In this document: piece after piece, positions 1 to 6,672 of the stretch | How the letters are laid out: the number at the start of each line of letters is the position of its first letter | How positions within the stretch are numbered: position 1 is the stretch's first letter | Origin: an uncultured Marinilabiliaceae bacterium | Lineage (GTDB): Bacteria; Bacteroidota; Bacteroidia; Bacteroidales; Marinilabiliaceae | Direction of reading: 5' to 3' | Assembly: GCA_905235955.1 (NCBI GenBank) | Contig: CAJONN010000081.1 | Coordinates: 1 to 8,317 of the forward strand | Length of the DNA: 8,317 bases | Translations under genes and position numbers: made by a program | Notes under the pieces: model-generated | Database searches by the model: none | What the model was told of the DNA's origin: nothing | What the model saw: the letters and a program-made list of their open reading frames with translations, nothing else

Positions 1-357
1 GCCATAAATTTTTTCCCATGCAGTCAACACCGAATCAAGTTTCTTTGTAAGCACACTTTTTTCTACATATTTCGATGTATTCAAATCTAAATGCAGTACT
101 GGATGCACATTCCAATTCTGCTCTAAGTGCTCCACTGCCAACCCTTTGAAAAGCTCTTTTTTACCAAGAAAAAAAGCTTTCAATGTACTTATTAACAGAC
201 TTTTACCAAAACGACGTGGACGCGAGAGAAAATAATACCGACCCGTTGTAATGAGGCGGTAAATCGACTCTGTTTTATCTACATAGAGATAATCATCGTG
301 TATCAACGACTCGAAATCTTGAACTCCGATGGGTATATTCAGAAGTGATTGTGCCAT
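1..357 (-). CDS. AAA-ATPase_like / PD-(D/E)XK family protein, N-terminal part (runs off window)
   Basis: The minus-strand frame is open from an ATG at 357 to the window edge, giving 119 residues beginning MAQSLLNIPIGVQDFESLIH. It carries the hallmark N-terminus of the AAA-ATPase_like family (PF09820): 'DDYLYVDKT' at residues 21-29, then 'YYFLSRPRRFGKSLLISTLK' at 41-60, whose RPRRFGKS is this family's degenerate Walker A. Family members are usually about 500 residues or more and end in a PD-(D/E)XK nuclease-like domain (PF08011), which would lie outside the window. They are multicopy in Bacteroidota and their role is not established; nuclease or mobile-element-like behaviour has been suggested only from the domains. 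A -7-like TACCTTTG lies 23 bp upstream (388-381), without a good -33 partner. Family assignment is confident; function is not. Confidence 0.88.
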   Translation of the reverse strand, partial: MAQSLLNIPIGVQDFESLIHDDYLYVDKTESIYRLITTGRYYFLSRPRRFGKSLLISTLKAFFLGKKELFKGLAVEHLEQNWNVHPVLHLDLNTSKYVEKSVLTKKLDSVLTAWEKIYG

Positions 358-517
358 ACGTACTTATGTCATATTCTATGCAAAGGTATCAAAAAGGGAG
401 GAAACTTTGTGCGTCGTTTTATAATGAAGTGGCAAAAAACGACAGAAATATATGCTGGAATGTTTGTTGGGAATAGGGTCTTAAGTGCTAATTGTTGAAA
501 GTTATCAAAAACAAAAA
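358..517. other. Short intergenic stretch between the AAA-ATPase_like gene and the tRNA-Pro terminator
   Basis: No credible gene is seen. An open minus-strand frame here overlaps the tRNA-Pro gene and its terminator and has no family features. The stretch holds the -7 box at 381-388 and one copy (485-501) of the GTGCTAATTGTTG repeat that recurs at 1712 and 1829. Confidence 0.5.
381..388 (-). promoter_or_regulatory. Possible -7 promoter box of the AAA-ATPase_like gene
   Basis: The minus strand reads TACCTTTG, matching the Bacteroidota -7 consensus TAnnTTTG, and ends 23 nt before the ATG at 357. No TTTG is visible 19-21 nt upstream, so this is weaker than the other promoters in the window. Confidence 0.45.
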
Positions 518-548
518 AGAGATGCAACTTTTTGTAAGCTACATCTCT
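511..548 (-). terminator. Intrinsic terminator of tRNA-Pro
   Basis: On the minus strand a 13-bp stem (548-536 with 530-518, starting AGAGATG, two G-U wobbles and no mismatches) closes a 5-nt loop. It is followed by TTTTTTGT (517 downward). It lies 9 nt past the tRNA 3' end. Confidence 0.85.
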
Positions 549-556
549 CGAAATAG

Positions 557-631
557 TCGGGGTGACTGGATTCGAACCAGCGACCACACGCCCCCCAGAC
601 GTGTACTCTAACCGGACTGAGCTACACCCCG
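557..631 (-). tRNA. tRNA-Pro (anticodon GGG)
   Basis: The reverse complement of 557-631 folds as a 75-nt cloverleaf. The acceptor stem CGGGGTG/CACCCCG is perfect, with discriminator A. The D arm is GCTC...GAGT, the anticodon stem CACGT/GCGTG, and the loop CTGGGGG has anticodon GGG at 596-594 and G37. The T arm is GCTGG-TTCGAAT-CCAGT. CCA is not encoded; the next bases are CTA. It reads proline CCC/CCU codons. Confidence 0.96.
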
Positions 632-657
632 TAGCGTCATTTTTCTAAACGGCGGTG

Positions 658-688
658 CAAAGGTAGATAAAAATTGCTCGATGACAAA
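658..688 (-). promoter_or_regulatory. Promoter of tRNA-Pro
   Basis: On the minus strand TTTG (688-685) and TACCTTTG (665-658) are separated by exactly 19 nt. This is a full match to the Bacteroidota sigma-ABfr promoter consensus. The -7 box ends 26 nt before the tRNA 5' end at 631. Confidence 0.85.
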
Positions 689-727
689 TTTTTTAATCTC
701 TATTTTTGAAACAGAATGACAATGTTT

Positions 728-765
728 CAAAAATTAAGCCCCATTAATTATAAAATTAACGAGGC
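728..765 (-). terminator. Intrinsic terminator of tRNA-His
   Basis: On the minus strand GCCTCGTTAATT (765-754) pairs with AATTAATGGGGC (749-738) over 12 bp with two wobbles and a 4-nt loop. It is followed by TTAATTTTTG. It lies 14 nt past the end of tRNA-His, separating the two tRNA transcripts. Confidence 0.8.
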
Positions 766-779
766 TTGCATCGCATTTG

Positions 780-854
780 GGTGAAAGAAGGGATTCGAAC
801 CCTCGACCTCTAGAGCCACAATCTAGCGCTCTAACCAGCTGAGCTACATCCACC
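780..854 (-). tRNA. tRNA-His (anticodon GTG)
   Basis: The reverse complement folds as a cloverleaf. Anticodon stem CTAGA/TCTAG encloses loop TTGTGGC, with anticodon GTG at 819-817. The D arm is GCTC...GAGC and the T arm GAGGG-TTCGAAT-CCCTT. G at 854 supplies the histidine-specific G-1, opposite C73 at 780, so the start is placed at 854. The acceptor stem is imperfect: G4 faces U69 (wobble) and U6 faces U67 (mismatch). CCA is not encoded. Confidence 0.95.
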
Positions 855-867
855 ATTTGGTTTTGCG

Positions 868-904
868 GTTGCAAAGATAGAAACTATTTCGCTATTTTTG
901 CAAC
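868..904. promoter_or_regulatory. Palindromic divergent promoter pair (tRNA-His on minus, AlkD-like gene on plus)
   Basis: GTTGCAAAGATAG (868-880) and CTATTTTTGCAAC (892-904) are inverted repeats with a single mismatch and an 11-nt spacer. On plus, GTTG (868-871) and TATTTTTG (893-900) form a -33/-7 pair with a 21-nt spacer leading to the ATG at 935. On minus, GTTG (904-901) and TATCTTTG (879-872) form a pair with the same 21-nt spacer leading to tRNA-His at 854. The -33 box of each direction abuts the -7 box of the other. The box assignments are pattern matches to the known consensus; activity is inferred. Confidence 0.72.
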
Positions 905-934
905 ATCAAGCACAAAAAAATCATTAAAAAAATT

Positions 935-1624
935 ATGAGCGCATATATATCTAATGTATTAATAGCTAATGCCGATTTTGAAAATAAACTCAACAATCTC
1001 AAAATCAGACTCAAATCGAGAATGAACGGGCAAACTACCGAGCAAATGCAAAACGGACAAATAGACTATGCGCTCAACTATGGCGTGTCGTTGCAACATG
1101 TGCAAGAGTTGGCTGCTGAGCTCGACTATACTCCCACCGAATGCACTTTGCTGTGGCAACTCAATATACGTGAAGCTATGCTCATTGCTGCCATCAAAAT
1201 GCCAACCCAATGTGCTACACCTGCTGAAATGATGCGCTGGATACCTTTTATTAAAACGCCTGATATGGTTGAACAGAGTGTGTTTTTTCTCTTTTGGCGT
1301 GTAACAGATATTGATATTTTTCTGACACTTCTGCTACAAAGCGATGCACAATTTGCACTTTCTGTAGCATTTTTTGCCGCTGGCAAAGCCTTGCAAAAAC
1401 AACGTTCTATAGCTACTCAAACTCTCAATATGCTTACAAATGCCATTGCAAACAAAACGCAGTGGAGCCAACCAGAAGCCAGAGGAGCATCGTTGTTATT
1501 ACGCCAAATAGGGCAAACCAAAGCCTTTGCTGCTGAGGTAAAACGCATTATCAGCACTATGAAGCAAAGCGCCAACCAACTGCAAGAGCAAATAGCCTTT
1601 GAGGTTGATATGGCTATTTTTTGA
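935..1624 (+). CDS. AlkD-like HEAT-repeat protein (DNA alkylation repair family)
   Basis: This 229-residue, largely alpha-helical soluble protein has no signal peptide or membrane segment. Residues about 20-90 match the start of the DNA alkylation repair family (COG4912, AlkD-like): a helix ending near RMNGQ, then 'LNYGVSLQHVQELAAEL' at 47-63, and 'LLWQLNIREAMLIAAIKM' at 72-89, whose 'REAMLIA' corresponds to the family's RE-x-hydrophobic helix. Family members with activity remove N3- and N7-alkylated purines. In my by-eye alignment the catalytic Trp and Asp of Bacillus AlkD fall on Pro109 and Glu113 (TPDMVEQ), so glycosylase activity is doubtful. The ATG follows an A-rich leader without Shine-Dalgarno, about 35 nt after the -7 box at 893-900, which fits a short leader. 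It is monocistronic and divergent from tRNA-His. The family call is likely; the function is uncertain. Confidence 0.72.
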   Translation: MSAYISNVLIANADFENKLNNLKIRLKSRMNGQTTEQMQNGQIDYALNYGVSLQHVQELAAELDYTPTECTLLWQLNIREAMLIAAIKMPTQCATPAEMMRWIPFIKTPDMVEQSVFFLFWRVTDIDIFLTLLLQSDAQFALSVAFFAAGKALQKQRSIATQTLNMLTNAIANKTQWSQPEARGASLLLRQIGQTKAFAAEVKRIISTMKQSANQLQEQIAFEVDMAIF

Positions 1625-1649
1625 CTTAAGGGACACTTCTATTTTCCAT

Positions 1650-1681
1650 CTCGCTCCGCTCAATCATCTTTGGGGTGCGAG
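1650..1681 (+). terminator. Possible weak terminator of the AlkD-like gene
   Basis: CTCGCTCC (1650-1657) pairs with GGTGCGAG (1674-1681) with one mismatch and a 16-nt loop, followed by TTCTTTA. The loop is large and the T tract interrupted. Its left part (1648-1670) is a copy of the dispersed motif also seen at 8153-8175, so it may be repeat debris rather than a dedicated terminator. Confidence 0.35.
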
Positions 1682-1689
1682 TTCTTTAT

Positions 1690-1744
1690 GCGAGTGTAAA
1701 AATCGAGTTTTGTGCTAATTGTTTGGAAGCAATTTGTTTGTTAC
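1690..1744 (+). repeat. Diverged direct repeat, copy 1
   Basis: It begins GCGAGTGTAAAAATCGAG and contains GTGCTAATTGTTTGGAAG (1712-1729) followed by a TTTGTTTGTTAC segment. It matches copy 2 at 1807-1860 with scattered substitutions and one-base gaps, about 117 bp apart. It runs into the 43-bp repeat at 1741. Confidence 0.7.
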
Positions 1745-1783
1745 TTAAGTTTCGCAAGTAGAAATGTTCTGCAAACAAGTCCC
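1741..1783 (+). repeat. 43-bp exact repeat, left copy (can form a hairpin)
   Basis: It is identical over all 43 bases to 8077-8119, in the same orientation. The segment 1743-1780 can fold on itself: ACTT, GTTT, GC and AGAA pair in order with AAGT, AAAC, GC and TTCT, with bulges at 1747-1748, 1753 and 1756-1759 and an ATG loop. It lies 210 bp before the operon's -7 box. Confidence 0.92.
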
Positions 1784-1806
1784 AAAACACGGCTTTTTCA
1801 TTAGTC

Positions 1807-1860
1807 GCGAGGTAAAAATCGGGTTCCGTGCTAATTGTTGGAAGGCTATTTGTCGGTTAT
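1807..1860 (+). repeat. Diverged direct repeat, copy 2
   Basis: It begins GCGAGGTAAAAATCGGG and contains GTGCTAATTGTTGGAAG (1829-1845) then CTATTTGTCGGTTAT. It is the partner of 1690-1744. The core GTGCTAATTGTTG also occurs at 485-501, so this is a family spread through the region rather than a simple local duplication. Confidence 0.7.
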
Positions 1861-1968
1861 ACACCTTTTGCCAATTTTCAGAGCTTATTTTTTATACATT
1901 TTCATTTACGAAAGTTGAGCTAAATAAAAAAAGCTGTGAATGAGTATAAAAAATACACATTTTTAGGT

Positions 1969-2000
1969 ATTGAAGGCATAAATAAAACTCTATACTTTTG
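1969..2000 (+). promoter_or_regulatory. Promoter of the four-gene receptor/lipoprotein operon
   Basis: ATTG (1969-1972) and TACTTTTG (1993-2000) are spaced by 20 nt, fitting the Bacteroidota -33/-7 consensus. Transcription would start near 2006-2008, leaving a leader of only about 12 nt before the ATG at 2019. The box overlaps an in-frame TTG at 1998, which argues against that upstream start. No operator or riboswitch is obvious in the short leader. Confidence 0.75.
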
Positions 2001-2018
2001 CATTATATTACAAACGAA

Positions 2019-4751
2019 ATGTATATATATAGGATAATTTATACTATTTTAGCTGTATTCATACTTCAAGTATCACATGCACAGAGTTTTATACGAGCCA
2101 CTGTGCTTGACAAAGATACGCAGGAACCCATCATCGGAGCTACCATTTATGATGCTGAAAGTAATAAGCCGCTCACCATTACCGACACAGAAGGGCGTTT
2201 CACGATACCTAACAATAGCGATACTAAGCATATTCGTATTACTTATATAGGTTATAAATCTCTGACAACAGCTCTCGTCAGCAACGAACATTATCTGTTA
2301 GAGGCTGAAGTTAGCAAATTGGACGAAGTGGTGGTAACGGCTCAGGAGAGTCGTGAACTACCAAGTGCCTCAACCATCGGCAAGCACGCTATGGAGCATT
2401 TGCAACCTTCAAGTTTTGCTGATCTATTGGAACTGCTACCCGGCGGACGAGCAGAAACTCCCTCGCTGAACGCACCCAACCTGATTCATCTTCGTGAAGC
2501 AGCATCGGGCGGTAGCCAATATATGACCTCATCGCTGGGAACACAGTTTATGGTCGATGGCGCTCCAATCTCCACCAATGCCAATATGCAGTATATCAGC
2601 GGAGCTTGGGACTCAGAAAGTACCAATCGCGACTTTACTAATGCCGGCATCGATATGCGCACGCTCTCTACCGATGATATTGAGAAGGTAGAAATTGTGC
2701 GAGGAATAGCCTCTGTTGAATATGGCGACCTAACCAGCGGCATAGTAAAGATTGAACGCAAAAAAGGTGGAGACGACCTACATGTAAGGTTGAAGGCTGA
2801 TATGAATTCGAAGCTATTTTATCTGTCAAATGGGCTGGAATGGGAACCGCAACACCTAAGTTTGAATCTCAGTGCCGACTATCTCAACGCTAAGGCCGAC
2901 CCTCGCAATACATTAGAAAATTACAAACGTCTGACATTTTCCGCCCGATTGCACAAACAGTGGCTTCACAACGACTACGACTTGAACTTATCAACCAATG
3001 CCGACTACACAGGATCGTTTGACAACGACAAAGTAGATCCAGACCTAAACTACAATGTAGAGGATTCATACACGTCACAATACAACCGCATAGCATGGAT
3101 GGGCGATCTGACGCTTAAAAGCAACCGCAACTCATGGCTAAAATCAGCAAACCTAATATGTTCGGCTGCCTACGAATATGACGATATCAAGCGTCGCCGA
3201 TTGGTACAACTACAACGTACTACGGTAGCTGCCACCAACTATGAGGAAGGTGAAGCCGATGCGCTACTGCTGCCATGGAAATATATGGCCGATCACGAAG
3301 TAGAAGGAAAGCCACTCAATATCTATATCAAATTGTCGGCACGCCTACAGATTCCCACAACAAAACTTAGCAACGTTTTACTATTGGGTATTGACTGGAA
3401 TATGGACAAGAACTATGGACATGGACAGGTGTTCGACCCCGAGCGTCCGCTCTACCCGGGCATCTCTACTCGTGAGCGTCCGCTCTACGACATTCCTGCC
3501 AATCATCGCTTGTCGGTGTTTGCCGAGGATATACTGAAATGGCCTACCGCTATAGGAGTTTTTGAGGCTATGGGTGGCATACGTGCCACAGAGATGCTGA
3601 ATCTGCCCACCGTATATGCCATGCACGGAAAAATGTATCTTGACCCACGCATCAACGCAGGTTATACCTTCCCAAAATTTACATTCTTGGGCAAATCAGC
3701 CTTCATTCGTCTATCTGGCGGTATTGGGCAGCACACGAAGATGCCAACTATTGAGCAACTCTTCCCCGACAAACTCTACATCGACTTCATTCAGCTGAAT
3801 TATTACCACGAAAATCCCGACTATCGCCGCGTGAACCTTATGACCTACATTCGCGACCCCAAAAACATAGAGTTGCAGGCTGCCAGAAATATGAAATGGG
3901 AAGTATCGACCGACATCAACATAGGTGGCAACCGACTAAGCATAACCTATTTTTGCGAAAAAATGACCTCAGGATTCCGCAATCAGACACATTACGAGAG
4001 TTTCAGATATAAGGAATACGATGCTTCGGCCATCGATGGCTCTACACTCACCGCCCCACCAGCACTTAGCGATATGACTTATACCCTGAGAGATGAATTG
4101 GCAGGTTATAGCAACTACACCAACGGCAGCGAAACCGACAAACAAGGCATTGAATATACCCTTGAAACCATACGTCTGCCTAAGATTCTGACACGTCTGA
4201 CTATCAATGGCGCATGGTTGCATACCCACTACCACAACTCTATTCTCGAAACCTATCGCCCCAGTATGGTAGTAGGCGACAGAAGTCTGCAATATGTAGG
4301 TTTGTATCAAGATGCCGATGGTTCGATGCGTGAATCGTTTAACACAAACTTCACCCTCGACACTGACGTACCACGCCTGAAACTTGGCTTCTCACTCTCT
4401 TCACAATTTTTATGGTACACCAAGTCGCAACGCGACCGCATCAGCAACATACCAAACCAGTACATCGCTCCTGACGGCACCATACACGACTGGCAAATTG
4501 GCGACGAGAACAATACCTATCTACAATGGCTCATCAGAACCAACAGCGAGACTCTCTACGAACTAACTCGCGTGCCTATTTCGATGAATCTCAATTTCAA
4601 AGTAACAAAGAAGTTGTTTGCCGATCGTCTACAGATAGCCATGTTCTGTAACAAAATATGGGATTATAACCCTGACTATGAGCGCAAAGGCTACACCTTT
4701 CGTCGCCATGTAACACCATATTTCGGACTTGAAATGAACGTAAAGATATGA
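2019..4751 (+). CDS. TonB-dependent outer-membrane receptor with CarboxypepD_reg-like N-terminal domain
   Basis: This is a 910-residue outer-membrane receptor. A signal peptide (MYIYRIIYTILAVFILQVSHA, cleavage near 21) precedes a carboxypeptidase-D regulatory-like beta-sandwich at about 24-100 ('GATIYDAE', 'DTEGRF', 'ITYIGYKS'). The TonB-box-like LDEVVVTA follows at 101-108, then the plug at about 113-245 with 'TQFMVDGAP' and the plug-end motif 'VEIVRGIASVEYGDLTSG'. The rest is the barrel, ending YFGLEMNVKI with alternating hydrophobic residues. It would import a scarce ligand using TonB-ExbBD energy. No SusD follows, so it is not a typical Sus glycan pair; size and organisation are closer to metal, cofactor or peptide-type receptors, but the ligand cannot be read. 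An in-frame TTG at 1998 would add seven residues but lies inside the promoter -7 box, so ATG 2019 is chosen. The stop overlaps the next gene's start (ATGA, 4748-4751). Confidence 0.93.
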   Translation: MYIYRIIYTILAVFILQVSHAQSFIRATVLDKDTQEPIIGATIYDAESNKPLTITDTEGRFTIPNNSDTKHIRITYIGYKSLTTALVSNEHYLLEAEVSKLDEVVVTAQESRELPSASTIGKHAMEHLQPSSFADLLELLPGGRAETPSLNAPNLIHLREAASGGSQYMTSSLGTQFMVDGAPISTNANMQYISGAWDSESTNRDFTNAGIDMRTLSTDDIEKVEIVRGIASVEYGDLTSGIVKIERKKGGDDLHVRLKADMNSKLFYLSNGLEWEPQHLSLNLSADYLNAKADPRNTLENYKRLTFSARLHKQWLHNDYDLNLSTNADYTGSFDNDKVDPDLNYNVEDSYTSQYNRIAWMGDLTLKSNRNSWLKSANLICSAAYEYDDIKRRRLVQLQRTTVAATNYEEGEADALLLPWKYMADHEVEGKPLNIYIKLSARLQIPTTKLSNVLLLGIDWNMDKNYGHGQVFDPERPLYPGISTRERPLYDIPANHRLSVFAEDILKWPTAIGVFEAMGGIRATEMLNLPTVYAMHGKMYLDPRINAGYTFPKFTFLGKSAFIRLSGGIGQHTKMPTIEQLFPDKLYIDFIQLNYYHENPDYRRVNLMTYIRDPKNIELQAARNMKWEVSTDINIGGNRLSITYFCEKMTSGFRNQTHYESFRYKEYDASAIDGSTLTAPPALSDMTYTLRDELAGYSNYTNGSETDKQGIEYTLETIRLPKILTRLTINGAWLHTHYHNSILETYRPSMVVGDRSLQYVGLYQDADGSMRESFNTNFTLDTDVPRLKLGFSLSSQFLWYTKSQRDRISNIPNQYIAPDGTIHDWQIGDENNTYLQWLIRTNSETLYELTRVPISMNLNFKVTKKLFADRLQIAMFCNKIWDYNPDYERKGYTFRRHVTPYFGLEMNVKI

Positions 4752-5134
4752 AGCAAATATTGAATATATGTACATTTTTTCTGTTGACAACAATCCTTAT
4801 AGCTTGTCAGCAAGAAGAGACTGACTACCACACGCTGGCCAGAGTAACACTCAGCATGCCCGACAACAACAATATAATACAGATACAAGGCACACTGACC
4901 TTACAAAATATCAACAACACACTCAACACATCAACAGCCGACATGAACAACAACACCTTTGAAATAACCGTTTTGCGAGGTGCTTATAAAGTAGATGTAA
5001 CGGGAATGGTGAAATACACAGAACAAAACGGGACAACACATATTTGTTACTATCGTGCACACTCAGACTATACCTCCTTTACCTCCTTGCCTCTTAGTGA
5101 AACGGAATTACCCATAATACTTCTGGAAGAATGA
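4748..5134 (+). CDS. Small lipoprotein, probably surface-exposed, related to the N-terminal module of the DUF4876 protein
   Basis: This is a 128-residue lipoprotein of no named family that I recognise. The lipobox LIAC places the lipidated cysteine at residue 20. The following QQEETD resembles the acidic or Gln-rich lipoprotein export signals that send Bacteroidota lipoproteins to the cell surface. The mature part, about 108 residues, looks all-beta. Residues 49-90 ('TLTLQNINN', then 'NNTFEIT', then 'GAYKVDVTG') parallel residues 67-112 of the fourth operon protein ('ITLTNVRTG', 'NDFIATF', 'GTYNLKVDG'), suggesting a shared Ig- or transthyretin-like module. It overlaps the receptor stop and the next gene's start by 4 bp each, implying translational coupling. 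A role as accessory ligand-binding subunit of the receptor is inference. Confidence 0.8.
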   Translation: MKQILNICTFFLLTTILIACQQEETDYHTLARVTLSMPDNNNIIQIQGTLTLQNINNTLNTSTADMNNNTFEITVLRGAYKVDVTGMVKYTEQNGTTHICYYRAHSDYTSFTSLPLSETELPIILLEE

Positions 5135-6642
5135 GCATACAGTTACGATATATTATCACTTCGTTATGTATTATGGTTGTTACCTCGTTGATGGCAGCCA
5201 CACCAGACTCTGTGCTAACAGAACATCAGATAGTATGGAACTTGCAGAATGCAGAAACATGGAAAAATCCATCACTTCACGGACAAGCCTTTAAAACAGC
5301 TTACTCGCAATTGGAACTCTCCGCCAACTACACCAACCAAACCGAAGCGTTTACATTGCAGAAAGGCACAGGCACTACTCTTTATAGCATTGAGGCCGAC
5401 ACCTACCTGCGCATCTCAGATCGGTCTACAGTATGGGGCAAAGCTTCATATCTGACAGGTAAGAACAGAAACATCAAATGGTGTTCTGTTTCTGACTATG
5501 ATCTGATAGAGCCATATATACTTGCTGACACTATGGGGGGCGACACTAAATGTGAACGCTATCTATTTGAAGGTGGCTATGCAGCAAAACTTGGCAGACT
5601 GCATCTTGGTGGTGAAATGGTGTTCCGTGCCGAACACGAATATCGTACAATCGACCCACGTATGCGAGCCATCGTAACCGACCTAACTCTTAGAGGTGGA
5701 GCAGCATACAAGACGAGCACACATCTTTTGGGCGTTGCAGCTGAAGTAAACATATATAAACAGACTGACGACGTTGCATTCTATCGTGAAACGGGTGTCA
5801 TACCAGAGTTTCAAATGACGGGGGTGGGTGCCATTTACGTACGTTTCTCTGGCGAAGTTAACAACCTATATTTCAATGGTGGCGGAGCGCAACTCTACCT
5901 AAACGCTCAACCTTGCGCTAACAATGGCATTTTTGCCAATATTACCATCGGCGAGCACCGCTACGAGCGTATTGCCGCATCCCTCAACTCCCTACCACTT
6001 ACCAAACTCTACCGTGAAGAGCTATCGTTGCAAACCGGATGGCGCAAAAGCGGTAAGACAAACTTGGCCATCTATGCCAATGCGCAATATGTACGTCGCT
6101 TGGGCAATGAAAATATCGTAGGTTCGTCGCTATCAAACAACTATCCTATCCTGACTACGCTAACCATGTATAAGAACAACATAATAGATGCATGTATGAA
6201 TATTATTTACGGGCAATGCAGAAACGCCAATTGGCACGTAGTTATGAAGATGGGCTACATACAAAACCGCGAAAAGTATGTAGAGCCTGAACGTAAACAA
6301 AATATTAGCCGTATGTATGGCATATTGAGCGCACAGAACATCACCGCACTGAGTAGAAAAGGTACACTAACCTGCGCACTGACAGGAGGCTATCATAAAA
6401 ACCTTGATAGCTATTTCAGCATACCCGTGCTAAGCACAGAGGCAGCAACTATCACGATGTTGAACCACAACTTTCGATATCTGAAGGCCGACTATACGGT
6501 TGTCAATGCGCAGATAAGATACGACCACAATATTGGCATTACTCACTACGCAATTTTTTGCGAACTGAACGGAGGTGTAACGCTCTGTTCTGAGAACGAA
6601 CATAAGCAGCAGCTAATCACTAAATTAGGAATAACATTTTAA
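5131..6642 (+). CDS. DUF6850-type outer-membrane beta-barrel protein
   Basis: This 503-residue protein has a signal peptide (hydrophobic 8-20, cleavage near MAA at 21-23). A short N-terminal segment contains 'WNLQNAETWKNPSLHG' (36-51). A long series of amphipathic beta strands follows, such as 'LELSANYTN', 'LYSIEADTYLRI', 'LGGEMVFRAEHEYRT', ending with the strand 'QLITKLGITF'. The segments 'SDYDLIEPYILADTMGGD' (121-138) and 'YRTIDPRMRAIVTDL' (171-185) are what I recall of the DUF6850 family of Bacteroidota outer-membrane barrels, found beside DUF4876 and TonB-receptor genes. No plug or TonB box is present, so it is a second, passive barrel. Its start overlaps the small lipoprotein's stop. The function is unknown; it may export or scaffold the lipoproteins, or act as a porin for the same substrate. 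Confidence 0.82.
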   Translation: MSIQLRYIITSLCIMVVTSLMAATPDSVLTEHQIVWNLQNAETWKNPSLHGQAFKTAYSQLELSANYTNQTEAFTLQKGTGTTLYSIEADTYLRISDRSTVWGKASYLTGKNRNIKWCSVSDYDLIEPYILADTMGGDTKCERYLFEGGYAAKLGRLHLGGEMVFRAEHEYRTIDPRMRAIVTDLTLRGGAAYKTSTHLLGVAAEVNIYKQTDDVAFYRETGVIPEFQMTGVGAIYVRFSGEVNNLYFNGGGAQLYLNAQPCANNGIFANITIGEHRYERIAASLNSLPLTKLYREELSLQTGWRKSGKTNLAIYANAQYVRRLGNENIVGSSLSNNYPILTTLTMYKNNIIDACMNIIYGQCRNANWHVVMKMGYIQNREKYVEPERKQNISRMYGILSAQNITALSRKGTLTCALTGGYHKNLDSYFSIPVLSTEAATITMLNHNFRYLKADYTVVNAQIRYDHNIGITHYAIFCELNGGVTLCSENEHKQQLITKLGITF

Positions 6643-6672
6643 CAACAATATTGATCAAAAATTAAAAAGTAC

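Larger units (their letters stand above)
1625..1968. other. Repeat-rich non-coding region between the AlkD-like gene and the operon
   Basis: No convincing gene is seen here. In order it holds: a hairpin at 1650-1681; a pair of diverged direct repeats (1690-1744 and 1807-1860); the 43-bp repeat at 1741-1783, which overlaps the first of these; and an AT-rich tract up to the operon promoter. The stretch resembles a patchwork of dispersed intergenic repeats. Confidence 0.6.

Noticed and set aside
369..587. Minus-strand open frame of 72 codons
   Set aside because: It overlaps the tRNA-Pro gene and its terminator and has no protein-family features.
1625..1997. CRISPR-like array, because of repeated motifs in one intergenic region
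   Set aside because: The repeats are diverged, number only two or three, and have no regular spacers or cas genes nearby.
3441..3488. Exact 15-bp direct repeat (GAGCGTCCGCTCTAC at 3441-3455 and 3474-3488) giving ERPLY twice in the receptor
   Set aside because: It is in frame and 11 codons apart, and lies in a barrel segment where family members often have a similar R-P-x-Y motif. It is most likely chance or a minor duplication, not a functional repeat.
3969..4310. Minus-strand open frame of 113 codons inside the TonB receptor
   Set aside because: It is antisense to the conserved barrel region. The composition fits a shadow frame, and no promoter or family motif is seen.
2019..6642. Sus-type glycan uptake locus (SusC/SusD)
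   Set aside because: The genes after the receptor encode a 128-residue lipoprotein and a barrel, with no SusD-like helical lipoprotein, glycosidase or sensor in the window.
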